Source: Candidatus Moranbacteria bacterium UBA1302 (lineage in GTDB: Bacteria; Patescibacteriota; Minisyncoccia; Moranbacterales; UBA1568). From it: DNA of 15,716 bases. Positions within the stretch are counted from its first letter, which is position 1. Each line of letters opens with the position of its first letter. Where the stretch lies: contig DBUA01000017.1 of NCBI GenBank assembly GCA_002307715.1, positions 1 through 15,716 of the forward strand, read 5' to 3'. The position numbers and the translations under genes are program-made. This document shows positions 1-6,007 of the stretch, one piece after another. The notes beneath the pieces are model-generated. The model saw only the letters and a list, made by a program, of their open reading frames with translations, was not told where the DNA came from and ran no database searches.

Positions 1-465
1 GTTCCAGAAGCTAAAGTCGTCAAAGAGTCGGCACGTATCATGGGGCTTGATGATCCGACAAAAAAGATGTCGAAGTCCGCAGCTTCTGAATACAATTTCA
101 TCGCGCTTCATGACACGGTTGAGAACGTTCGGAAAAAAATCAAGAAAGCAGTGACGGATAGCGGTTCCGAAGTCATCTATTCTGATGATAAGCCGGCACT
201 CAAGAATCTCATCAATATCTACGCGTTGCTTTCGGGAAAATCCACTGAAGAAGTGCAGGCGATGTATCGAGGAAAGGGGTATGGCGAGTTCAAATCCGAT
301 CTCGCTGAGGTTGTCATTGCGTTCCTCGTGCCATTCCAAGAGCGCCTGAGCGCTATTTCGGATGATGATGCACTCGCTTTTCTTCGGATGGGTGCTGAGA
401 AGGCGCGTACCATCGCATCCGCTAAGCTTATTGAAACGAAAAAAAGGATGGGTTTCATCCTGTAA
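1..465 (+). CDS. trpS: Tryptophanyl-tRNA synthetase, C-terminal part (5' end outside window)
   Basis: Class I aminoacyl-tRNA synthetase that charges tRNA-Trp in the cytoplasm. The open frame runs from base 1 with no start codon required, so the gene is cut by the window edge and about 154 residues are visible. The diagnostic sequence is GLDDPTKKMSKS at positions 40-75, where KMSKS is the ATP-binding loop that stabilises the aminoacyl-adenylate transition state. The remainder is the helical anticodon-recognition domain, ending KKRMGFIL before TAA. The family is usually about 330 residues, so roughly half is missing, including the HIGH motif. The Met at position 40 lies inside the conserved block and is not a start. 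A short inverted repeat, AGGATG/CATCCT (445-461), closes the gene. The rhodanese gene starts 5 nt after the stop, which suggests co-transcription. Confidence 0.93.
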   Translation, partial: VPEAKVVKESARIMGLDDPTKKMSKSAASEYNFIALHDTVENVRKKIKKAVTDSGSEVIYSDDKPALKNLINIYALLSGKSTEEVQAMYRGKGYGEFKSDLAEVVIAFLVPFQERLSAISDDDALAFLRMGAEKARTIASAKLIETKKRMGFIL

Positions 466-470
466 ATGAT

Positions 471-800
471 ATGAAGGCATCGGTTTTGAAGACATCGGCC
501 GCATCGTCTGTTCAAAGAGTTCTCATTATTGATGTGCGAGAAATGGATGAAATAGCGGCAAAACCATTCCGTACAGTTCCGAATATGGAATATGTTTCTT
601 TGCCGCTCAGCGTCATGAGAATGCTTCCGAGCAGGGAATTGGCAGAACGCATACGTTCCGCTCTACCGGATGCCAATAGCCGAATAGTCTTGATGTGCCA
701 ATCCGGAGGCCGATCATGCGTCGCACAAGAGCTTTTGGCGGCGCAGGGTATTTCAGCTGAAAGCTTAGATGGCGGTTGCACAGCTTGGCAATCCGTTTAA
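471..800 (+). CDS. Single-domain rhodanese-like protein
   Basis: A 109-residue protein with one rhodanese fold. Such proteins are sulfurtransferases or sulfur carriers that pass sulfane sulfur through a cysteine persulfide. Residues 17-24 (VLIIDVRE) form the first strand and the conserved DVRE motif. Residues 76-81, CQSGGR, form the active-site loop with catalytic Cys76 and the CxxGxR pattern. GG at 101-102 followed by W106 matches the usual LxGGxxxW ending. There is no signal peptide, so it is cytoplasmic. The start at 471 is 5 nt after the trpS stop. The only purine-rich stretch upstream (AAGGAT near 444-449) is too far away and lies in a small hairpin, so initiation may depend on re-initiation after trpS. 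The natural substrate cannot be told from the sequence. Confidence 0.85.
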   Translation: MKASVLKTSAASSVQRVLIIDVREMDEIAAKPFRTVPNMEYVSLPLSVMRMLPSRELAERIRSALPDANSRIVLMCQSGGRSCVAQELLAAQGISAESLDGGCTAWQSV

Positions 801-806
801 AAAAAT

Positions 807-834
807 GCCGCACCAGTTTTTGGAGCGGCTTTTT
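807..834 (+). terminator. Intrinsic terminator after the rhodanese gene
   Basis: GCCGC (807-811) pairs with GCGGC (825-829). After an A-A mismatch the stem continues as CCA/TGG, and five Ts follow (830-834). It lies 6 nt after the rhodanese stop and would end the trpS-rhodanese transcript. Confidence 0.8.
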
Positions 835-1091
835 ATGTGGCTCAGAGCGCCCGCAGTTCGAGTCTTGAGGCGTTCGGATATTCTTCAAGCAACAGGCACG
901 TTTTGTCATGATGGCAACAACTGTGGCCATGATCGAGAAAATATCTTCGGACGATCGGTTTATCGCATGTCCCTGTTTGTCCTTGTTCCGTTAAAATAGG
1001 GCATTGAGGGAGAGGATAAGGCGAGGAACCGAGCCTTTTATGCAAAAATTTCAGAGAGCACATGATGATTCCTTTCAGATTTTGAATGTAC
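835..1091. other. Gene-poor intergenic region, no supported gene
   Basis: About 260 bases between two terminators. Short open frames exist on both strands, but none has a plausible ribosome binding site, a recognised motif or a protein-like composition. An imperfect inverted repeat surrounds 906-932 (TCATG-AT-GGC against GCCATGA). The stretch 1018-1040 has a weak AAGGC/GCCTT stem. I see no tRNA, tmRNA, SRP RNA or RNase P signature. It could be decayed coding sequence or untranslated spacer. Confidence 0.4.
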
Positions 1092-1115
1092 AAAAAAACC
1101 GCTTGGAAGCGGTTT
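1092..1115 (-). terminator. Intrinsic terminator of the phosphomannomutase gene
   Basis: AAACCGCTT (1096-1104) and AAGCGGTTT (1107-1115) form a 9-bp perfect stem. The innermost pairs must open to give a real loop. Read on the minus strand, a run of seven or more Ts follows (1092-1098). It lies about 97 nt past the stop of the minus-strand gene ending at 1212. Confidence 0.85.
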
Positions 1116-1211
1116 AGAAAATAATGAGATAGCGATACGAGTCCGAACAGCTTGGATTGTCAGTTCTCTGTTCCATAGGCTCTTGGAAAAGAGTATAATA
1201 CTTCTTTTGTT

Positions 1212-2561
1212 TTAGTGCAAATCTGTCGAACCGCGGATGATAGCTAGGAGTTCATCGCGTTTGGCTTTCATTTTTTCTGCGGTGTCCGCTTCGAGGTTGA
1301 GGCGAAGCAAAGGCTCGGTGTTGGATGGGCGGACATTGAACCACCAGTCCGGATAGTCGACCTTGAGACCATCAAGTTCATGCTGTTTTCCATCAGCATA
1401 GCGTTCTTTTAACACGGCAAGAATGGCATCTTTATCGGCAACTTCGCTATTGATTTCGCCGGAATGATAGTATCGTTTCAGTACGCTGACGAGTTCGGAA
1501 ATCGATTTTCCAGTCTCAGCCATATAATTGAGTAAGAGTATGGCTGGAAGTGTTCCGGCTTCAGCGTAAGAGTTCTCTTCGAAATAATAATGTCCTGAAA
1601 GTTCTCCGGCGAAGATAGCTCCGTCATCGCGCATTTGGCGTTTGATATTGGCGTGGCCAACACGGCATTCGAGAGCGATGCCGCCGTTCTCTTCGATGAT
1701 TTCTTTCACGGCACGAGAAGATCGCAAATCGTAGAGGATAGTAGAGCCAGGGCGTTTTTTGAGGATAATGCTGGCCAGCAGACCGGTTACGAGATCCATA
1801 GGGATGATCTCGCCGTTTTCATCGATGAAGCCGACGCGATCCGCATCGCCGTCATAGGCAACGCCGAGGTCAGCATGCGATGCGCGTACTGTTGAGCGGA
1901 GTTCATCGAGTGTCTCGAGCTTGAGCGGGTTGGCTTCGTGACAATCGAATGCCTTGTCGATGTCATCATACAGATTCACGATGTCGAGATTGTGGGGGAA
2001 TTGCTGATAAATGGGAAGTTCAAAAACGCCCATGGCATTGGCAGTATCGATAGCGACTGTGAAATGTTTTCCTTTGAAATCAGCGAATGATGAGAAATAG
2101 CCGTAATAAGCTGGACGTATATCTTCGCTTGACATCGTGCCTTTCTGTTCGGGAGTATCGAAGTGTCCGCTGATTGCTCGGTCACGAATATCCGAAAGGC
2201 CAGTGTGCTCGCCGACAGGAATGGCACCGCGGAGCGCAATTTTCATGCCATTGTATTGTGGAGGGTTGTGTGATGCGGTGATGGAGACAGCCGCATCAAT
2301 ATCGAGGCGTGACGCAGCGAAGTAAACCATAGGAGTCGTGATGATGCCGAGATCGATCACATCAGCGCCTTGATCTATAACTCCTTGTGCAAAGCTTTTG
2401 AAAAGTTCTGGTGAAGAGCTGCGGATATCTCGGCCGATACCGATCCGTTTCGTTTTTAGATGGGCAGCCACGGCACGGCCGATGAGGTATGCGCTGGGAG
2501 CGTCAAGCTCATCAGGGTAAATGCCACGGATGTCATAATTTTTGAAAATTGATGGTTCCAT
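1212..2561 (-). CDS. manB: Phosphomannomutase/phosphoglucomutase (alpha-D-phosphohexomutase family)
   Basis: A 449-residue cytoplasmic enzyme that interconverts hexose 6-phosphate and 1-phosphate through a phosphoserine, feeding GDP-mannose or glucose-based envelope sugars. All four family signatures are present. TASHNP has the phosphorylated Ser97. DGDADR at 237-242 is the Mg2+ loop. GELSGH at 319-324 reads the sugar orientation. RPSNTEP at 411-417 binds the phosphate. The N-terminus FKNYDIRGIYPDEL is typical of bacterial PMM/PGM, and the length is normal for the family. ManB/AlgC-type dual specificity fits better than GlmM, which has a different active-site context (inference). It stands alone on the minus strand, with no Shine-Dalgarno before the ATG. 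It is divergent from the secreted-protein unit, and the two promoter regions lie within about 100 bp of each other. Confidence 0.93.
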   Translation of the reverse strand: MEPSIFKNYDIRGIYPDELDAPSAYLIGRAVAAHLKTKRIGIGRDIRSSSPELFKSFAQGVIDQGADVIDLGIITTPMVYFAASRLDIDAAVSITASHNPPQYNGMKIALRGAIPVGEHTGLSDIRDRAISGHFDTPEQKGTMSSEDIRPAYYGYFSSFADFKGKHFTVAIDTANAMGVFELPIYQQFPHNLDIVNLYDDIDKAFDCHEANPLKLETLDELRSTVRASHADLGVAYDGDADRVGFIDENGEIIPMDLVTGLLASIILKKRPGSTILYDLRSSRAVKEIIEENGGIALECRVGHANIKRQMRDDGAIFAGELSGHYYFEENSYAEAGTLPAILLLNYMAETGKSISELVSVLKRYYHSGEINSEVADKDAILAVLKERYADGKQHELDGLKVDYPDWWFNVRPSNTEPLLRLNLEADTAEKMKAKRDELLAIIRGSTDLH

Positions 2562-2625
2562 AGTAATAGGGTGACGAAAGATATAAGAGAATTATGCTTC
2601 AACATATGAAAAGTATATCATGGAC

Positions 2626-2654
2626 TTGACAATATTTCTACCTTCTGCTACCAT
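2626..2654 (+). promoter_or_regulatory. Sigma-70-type promoter of the secreted-protein cassette
   Basis: A consensus -35 TTGACA (2626-2631), 17-bp spacer and -10 TACCAT (2649-2654) predict a start at about 2661. A second TTGACA at 2694-2699 has only a poor -10 (TAGTTC near 2716). Confidence 0.65.
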
Positions 2655-2660
2655 TTCCGT

Positions 2661-2682
2661 ACCGCCTGAGATTTCGGGTGGT
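2661..2682 (+). promoter_or_regulatory. 5'-terminal hairpin of the cassette mRNA
   Basis: ACCGCC (2661-2666) pairs with GGTGGT (2677-2682), including one G-U pair. The stem begins exactly at the predicted +1, so the mRNA would carry a structured 5' end. Hairpins in this position are known to stabilise some bacterial mRNAs. Here the role is inference. Confidence 0.4.
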
Positions 2683-2768
2683 TTCATTGCTCCTTGACAA
2701 CTCGTTTCGTTGTTCTAGTTCTTCGTCTTGGAGCTTCCATTGTTTTTTTTCGAAAAGGAAGTTCTGTA

Positions 2769-3116
2769 ATGAAAATCAAGTCCATGATCGTTGCCGCCGC
2801 CGTCGCCTACCTGTCGGTTCCCGCTCTCGCCGCCACCACCGCCGATGTCTCGTCCTCTTCCAGCGCTGCTGCTGGCGGTCAGACGGCTGTCGTCGGTACC
2901 GGCTTCGCCACCACCGCTGCTTTGGTGGTTGCGAGCAATCTGTCGTCGGCTGCCATCACCGGCTACCCCGGTGCCCTGACCGGCCTCACCAGTTCGCAGT
3001 CGAGCTACAGTGCGACCTCTTCCGGTCTGTCGCTGGGCTCCGCGCAGAGCCTGATCGCCACCCTCGGCTCCGCGACTGGCGCCGCCAACGTGTCCGGCGT
3101 GCAGTTCCACTTCTGA
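2769..3116 (+). CDS. Small secreted Ser/Ala/Gly/Thr-rich protein, unrecognised
   Basis: A 115-residue protein with a Sec signal peptide: basic MKIK, hydrophobic core at about 5-18 and cleavage after the A-L-A motif at 19-21. The mature part is about 94 residues, dominated by Ser, Ala, Gly and Thr, with no cysteine and almost no charge. It ends in VQFHF, an aromatic C-terminus like that of some outer-surface or beta-rich proteins. The start at 2769 is fixed by AAGGAAG (2755-2761) and by the signal peptide. An in-frame upstream TTG at 2694 would only add residues ahead of the signal. Third positions are strongly G/C-rich and Leu is mostly CTG or CTC, unlike the CTT/CTC/TTG use of groEL or pilB, which suggests transfer or unusual selection. 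It is first in a two-gene unit with the protein at 3227. I do not recognise a family. Confidence 0.75.
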   Translation: MKIKSMIVAAAVAYLSVPALAATTADVSSSSSAAAGGQTAVVGTGFATTAALVVASNLSSAAITGYPGALTGLTSSQSSYSATSSGLSLGSAQSLIATLGSATGAANVSGVQFHF

Positions 3117-3140
3117 TGCCGGCAAGGGCCTGAGCAACAC

Positions 3141-3164
3141 CCCCGTAAGCATCCGCTTGCGGGG
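3141..3164 (+). promoter_or_regulatory. Strong intergenic hairpin 1 (possible attenuator)
   Basis: CCCCGTAAGC (3141-3150) and GCTTGCGGGG (3155-3164) form a 10-bp stem with one G-U pair and the loop ATCC. Only TT follows, so it is a poor intrinsic terminator. Partial termination, RNA processing or 3'-end protection of the first message are more likely. Confidence 0.6.
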
Positions 3165-3171
3165 TTCATCC

Positions 3172-3202
3172 AGGCCAGGAGCACCACGTGTGTTCCTGGC
3201 CT
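3172..3202 (+). promoter_or_regulatory. Strong intergenic hairpin 2
   Basis: A 13-bp stem has arms AGGCCAGGAGCAC (3172-3184) and GTGTTCCTGGCCT (3190-3202), with one G-U pair and a five-base loop (3185-3189). No T-run follows. It lies 12 nt before the Shine-Dalgarno of the next gene. Confidence 0.6.
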
Positions 3203-3204
3203 TA

Positions 3205-3219
3205 TCCTTATCATAAGGA
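3205..3219 (+). promoter_or_regulatory. Hairpin covering the Shine-Dalgarno of the 3227 gene
   Basis: TCCTTA (3205-3210) can pair with TAAGGA (3214-3219), which contains the ribosome-binding core TAAGGAG (3214-3220). The 3-nt loop is tight and the 6-bp stem is modest. If formed, it would hide the ribosome binding site. Confidence 0.4.
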
Positions 3220-3226
3220 GCTTCAC

Positions 3227-4156
3227 ATGTTGAAAAAGATTGTTTCTCTTTTCTTCGTTGCTGTCGTCGCATTTTTTTCGAATGCGGCCATGGCTGATAC
3301 CGTGGCGACGAGTGGTTCGACTTCGGCCTCGAATTCGGCTTCGTTCAATTCGTTCTCGTCGAATTCCAAGTCTCAGATTCCGTTGACGCTGCCGGGTACG
3401 CCCGGAGTCGCTGTTCCGACACCACAGGTGTTCGGTTTCAGTCAGCTGTCTAATCCGACCAATATCAACGGGATCGATTTCGCGCTGTACTTTGAAGACC
3501 GTTGCGCCCAGGACTACGTGGTGGGCGGTTCCGTCGTGAAATCGAAGGGAGAATCTGGCGATACTCGCGTCGTCTTTGCGGTGTTTCCGGATTACCAGTC
3601 CAAGTCTGCCGTCAATACGCAACCCGGGCGCGTTTTGCTCAATCTTCCCAGCGAAGGTCAGTATGTGTGCCTTGGTACGGTCCAGGTGATTGCCGATAAG
3701 GGCAAGGAAGCTTCTGTCAATATCTCTGTCGTTCGTTCCGATCTGGCCAACTTTGCCAAGGGACTCGTCGGGTATTCGGAAGTGTATCTGTACTGCCCGA
3801 AACAAACGGTCGGTACCGGTCTCGGCGTCGCGACAGAAGCCGGCGGCTATTCGTTGGCTGCACTTGCAGCGGGCGTTTCCGGAACCAATCCGGCACTCGG
3901 CGCCGTTCTGGGTGCTGCGGGTGCGTTTTCGAAGAGCGATGGCTCCACATTCCCGGACGGTCGTATCGGTGCGACCTGCGGCGTGCTCGGCAAACCCAAT
4001 GAAGGTACGGCTGGTGTGACGTTTTACCAGAACGAGTACCAGGCTTGGGTGAATGCCATCAATCAGGCGCAGCTGGAACAGCAGATCAAGACGCAGCAAG
4101 CCATTGCTGGTTCTGCTGCATCTGCATCCGGCAAGAAACTCGAAGCAACGAAATAA
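3227..4156 (+). CDS. Secreted protein of unknown function with four cysteines
   Basis: A 309-residue protein whose signal peptide MLKKIVSLFFVAVVAFFSNA ends in an A-M-A cleavage site at 21-23. A Ser/Asn/Thr-rich linker spans 24-50. A probable globular region spans 67-195, with Cys93, Cys148 and Cys190. A Gly/Ala-rich hydrophobic stretch at 196-234 could be a glycine-zipper or membrane-active segment. Cys251 follows, then a Gln-rich helix at about 267-293. Four cysteines in an exported protein suggest two disulfides (inference). The start at 3227 is set by TAAGGAG 6 nt upstream and by the signal peptide. It is second in a unit with the 115-aa secreted protein and is closed by a terminator at 4182. 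Codon use is intermediate between the first gene and the rest of the window. I recognise no family. A surface-anchored or pore-like role is possible but unproven. Confidence 0.75.
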   Translation: MLKKIVSLFFVAVVAFFSNAAMADTVATSGSTSASNSASFNSFSSNSKSQIPLTLPGTPGVAVPTPQVFGFSQLSNPTNINGIDFALYFEDRCAQDYVVGGSVVKSKGESGDTRVVFAVFPDYQSKSAVNTQPGRVLLNLPSEGQYVCLGTVQVIADKGKEASVNISVVRSDLANFAKGLVGYSEVYLYCPKQTVGTGLGVATEAGGYSLAALAAGVSGTNPALGAVLGAAGAFSKSDGSTFPDGRIGATCGVLGKPNEGTAGVTFYQNEYQAWVNAINQAQLEQQIKTQQAIAGSAASASGKKLEATK

Positions 4157-4181
4157 CCAATCGGCATCGGCCGAAAAATTG

Positions 4182-4217
4182 AGCCAGACCTGTTGTAAAG
4201 GACTGGCTTTTTCTTTT
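4182..4217 (+). terminator. Intrinsic terminator of the secreted-protein cassette
   Basis: AGCCAG pairs with CTGGCT and, after an A-A mismatch, CCT pairs with AGG. The tract TTTTTCTTTT follows. It lies 26 nt after the stop of the 3227 gene. Confidence 0.85.
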
Positions 4218-4224
4218 CCAAGAA

Positions 4225-4253
4225 TTGACGGATATGATTTTTTCTGATATAAT
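4225..4253 (+). promoter_or_regulatory. Near-consensus sigma-70 promoter of the orphan gene
   Basis: TTGACG (4225-4230), a spacer of exactly 17 bp and a perfect TATAAT (4248-4253) predict a start near 4260, giving a leader of about 25 nt before the ATG at 4285. This is the best promoter match in the window. Confidence 0.85.
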
Positions 4254-4284
4254 AATATGAAGTTCATTTTCATCGGAGAGGATT

Positions 4285-4734
4285 ATGGAACATCCTGAGG
4301 AAAGAGTGTTTTTTGTTGTATGGGCTGAGGTTAATCGTGCGATACTTTTTTTCCTGACAAGGAGCGAGGGGTCAGGCAAGTGTTTGAATTGCTTGCCGTA
4401 CGCTACTGTTGAGAGTGTCGACAGAGCTACCGCGGCGAAGAAGGCATTTTGGAAATTCATCCAAGATCAGTTCGTGCTTGATTCATCAGAGTGGATTCAG
4501 AGTTTTCGTACGGTTGGGTGTGGAGAGAATGTTTCGCAATGCCTTTTCGTATCGGTTCGCAGAAGAATAGAACCACCGGCGTATTCCAACGAGTTTGTTT
4601 GGATGACAGGACCGATGATGAGGAGTCATTTGTCGCGGCATGAAAATGATGCTTCTTTGTTGGAAATATTCGATGCCCCTACGCTCCAAGTACTTCGTAC
4701 GCTTCATGGAGCCGGTTTGATTCCGGCAGCATGA
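4285..4734 (+). CDS. Hypothetical 149-aa cytoplasmic protein, possibly degenerate NUDIX-like
   Basis: A 149-residue protein with no signal peptide or membrane segment. Translation starts at 4285 behind a clear GGAGAGG (4275-4281), a strong site by the standard of this window. Two beta-strand-like stretches (8-24 and 84-94) flank a helix at about 47-63. A late VWMTGPMMRSHL segment (105-116) precedes a C-terminal helix. That order resembles a NUDIX hydrolase fold, but the REUxEExGU catalytic residues are absent, so if related it would be an inactive or binding-only version. I would not assign a function. It has its own strong promoter and terminator, so it is independently expressed. It sits between the secreted cassette and ychF and may belong to the same inserted segment. 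Cysteines at 33, 36, 79 and 86 form no recognised zinc motif. Confidence 0.72.
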   Translation: MEHPEERVFFVVWAEVNRAILFFLTRSEGSGKCLNCLPYATVESVDRATAAKKAFWKFIQDQFVLDSSEWIQSFRTVGCGENVSQCLFVSVRRRIEPPAYSNEFVWMTGPMMRSHLSRHENDASLLEIFDAPTLQVLRTLHGAGLIPAA

Positions 4735-4742
4735 CATGTTCC

Positions 4743-4777
4743 GAGGGCATTTTGAATAAGGTGCCCTCTTTTCTTTT
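4743..4777 (+). terminator. Intrinsic terminator of the orphan gene
   Basis: GAGGGCA (4743-4749) pairs with TGCCCTC (4762-4768) and TTTTCTTTT follows. The end of the T-tract overlaps the -35 box of the ychF promoter. Confidence 0.88.
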
Positions 4778-4804
4778 GACCGAGAACGTTTTTTCTGGCA
4801 GAAT
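4776..4804 (+). promoter_or_regulatory. Promoter of ychF
   Basis: TTGACC (4776-4781), 17 bp, then CAGAAT (4799-4804). The predicted start near 4811 leaves a leader of about 28 nt with no Shine-Dalgarno. Confidence 0.55.
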
Positions 4805-4838
4805 AAAGTGAAATCGTCTTTTATTATTTCAAATAGTT

Positions 4839-5888
4839 ATGTCTCTCAAGGTTGGAATCGTCGGGCTGCCGAATGTCGGGAAATCGACCCTTTTTAAGGC
4901 GTTGACGAGGAAGGCTGTCGATATCAATAATTATCCGTTTTGTACTATTGAGCCGAATATCGGTATTGTCGAGGTGCCTGATGAGCGTCTTGCAAAACTT
5001 TCGGCGCTTTCTGGCAGCAAAAAGATTATTCCAGCTGTCATCGAGTTTGTCGACATTGCCGGTCTCGTGAAAGGAGCGAGCGAAGGCGAAGGTTTGGGCA
5101 ATAAGTTTCTCGCCAATATACGCGAAGTGGACGCAATCGTCGAGGTGGTGCGAGCGTTTGAGAATCCCGATATCATCCATGTGCATAATCGCGTTGAACC
5201 GAAAGAAGATATCGAGATCATCAATACCGAGCTTATTCTTGCTGATTTGGAAACGGTCGCTAAACGGAAACTGAAAACGATCAAAGAAGCGCGTGCTGGA
5301 AAGAAAGAAGCGGTTGCCGAGATGGCTGTCTTGGAGAAGCTCGAGTCCGCATTTGAAGCCGGACATCTGGCACATGGCATGTTCGAATCGTTTTCACAGG
5401 AAGAGCGTAAGATCGCTCGCGAATTGCAGCTCCTTACAGCAAAGCCTTTTTTGTACGTATATAATGTTTCCGATATCGATCGGACGCTTGCTCCTGAACT
5501 TGAAGAGCGGCCGCATGTGAAGCTTGATATCAAGATTGAAGAGGAACTCATTGAGATGTCGCCTGAAGACATCACTGAAATGGGGCTGGAATCGCATCTC
5601 GGCGATCTTGCGAAGAAGGCGTATGCGCTCCTCGGACTCATGACGTATTTTACGACTGGTGAACAGGAAACTCGTGCTTGGACAGTCCGGCAGGGATCGA
5701 CGGCACCGCAGGCAGGGGCTGCTATTCACGGAGATTTTGAAGAGAAATTCATTCGTGCCGAAATCGTCCATTGGACGAAGCTTCTTGAAGCCGGTTCGTG
5801 GAGCGCTGCCCGTGATAACGGGACGCTTCGTATCGAAGGCAGAGATTATGTTGTCAGCGATGGAGACGTCATAGTCTTCAGGATCTGA
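4839..5888 (+). CDS. ychF: Redox-regulated ATPase YchF (Obg-family, OLA1 type)
   Basis: A 349-residue cytoplasmic P-loop ATPase of the Obg superfamily, known to associate with ribosomes and to act in translation and stress responses. GLPNVGKST at 9-17 is the Walker A/G1 motif. DIAGLVKGAS at 72-81 is G3. The G4 position reads NVSD (209-212) rather than NKxD, as expected for a YchF that prefers ATP over GTP. A helical coiled-coil insert spans about 125-195. The C-terminal TGS domain runs from about 268 (MTYFTTGEQETRAW) to the DYVVSDGDVIVFRI end. Length is close to the family norm of about 360. No Shine-Dalgarno precedes the ATG, but the MSLKVGIVGLPNVGKS start aligns with the family. It has its own promoter and a terminator at 5913. 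Confidence 0.96.
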   Translation: MSLKVGIVGLPNVGKSTLFKALTRKAVDINNYPFCTIEPNIGIVEVPDERLAKLSALSGSKKIIPAVIEFVDIAGLVKGASEGEGLGNKFLANIREVDAIVEVVRAFENPDIIHVHNRVEPKEDIEIINTELILADLETVAKRKLKTIKEARAGKKEAVAEMAVLEKLESAFEAGHLAHGMFESFSQEERKIARELQLLTAKPFLYVYNVSDIDRTLAPELEERPHVKLDIKIEEELIEMSPEDITEMGLESHLGDLAKKAYALLGLMTYFTTGEQETRAWTVRQGSTAPQAGAAIHGDFEEKFIRAEIVHWTKLLEAGSWSAARDNGTLRIEGRDYVVSDGDVIVFRI

Positions 5889-5912
5889 AATTTTCGAGGA
5901 TATTTTTCTGAG

Positions 5913-5940
5913 ACCGGGCTATGAAAATGCCTGGTTTTTG
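5913..5940 (+). terminator. Intrinsic terminator of ychF
   Basis: ACCGGGC (5913-5919) pairs with GCCTGGT (5929-5935), including one G-U pair, and TTTT follows. It ends just before the -35 box of groEL. Confidence 0.8.
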
Positions 5941-5943
5941 TTC

Positions 5944-5973
5944 TTGACGGACTTCGTGTTAGCAATCTATAAT
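5944..5973 (+). promoter_or_regulatory. Promoter of groEL
   Basis: TTGACG (5944-5949), 18 bp, then a perfect TATAAT (5968-5973), which lies in the 9-bp spacer of the CIRCE operator. Confidence 0.85.
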
Positions 5974-5985
5974 AGAGAGTGCTAA
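5959..5985 (+). promoter_or_regulatory. CIRCE operator (HrcA binding site)
   Basis: TTAGCAATC - 9 bp - GAGTGCTAA (5959-5985) matches the CIRCE consensus TTAGCACTC-N9-GAGTGCTAA in 17 of 18 arm positions. It overlaps the -10 box, so bound HrcA repressor should block RNA polymerase until heat or misfolded protein titrates GroEL. hrcA itself is not in the window. Confidence 0.92.
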
Positions 5986-6007
5986 TAGGTAATGATTATG
6001 AGTACAT

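Noticed and set aside
769..999. Plus-strand open frame of 76 codons after the rhodanese
   Set aside because: Overlaps the rhodanese end, runs through the terminator and has no start signal.
842..1093. Minus-strand open frame of 83 codons, His/Cys-containing
   Set aside because: No SD and no family. It begins inside the manB terminator region, and its few Cys/His residues form no known metal motif.
1194..1199. Isolated TATAAT on the plus strand pointing into manB
   Set aside because: No acceptable -35 at 16-18 bp and no gene to drive. Listed only as part of the gap observation.
2678..3133. Alternative plus frame over the 115-aa gene, Arg/Cys-rich
   Set aside because: Composition typical of an out-of-frame reading, with no SD. 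The other frame has a signal peptide and SD.
2715..3272. Minus-strand open frame of 185 codons opposite the 115-aa secreted protein
   Set aside because: Gly/Arg-rich shadow of a GC-rich gene. No support from start signals or motifs.
3005..4273. Minus-strand open frame of 422 codons opposite the secreted gene at 3227
   Set aside because: Longer than the plus-strand gene but rich in Arg, Cys and His with no recognisable motif or start signal. The plus strand has a promoter, SD sites, signal peptides and a terminator.
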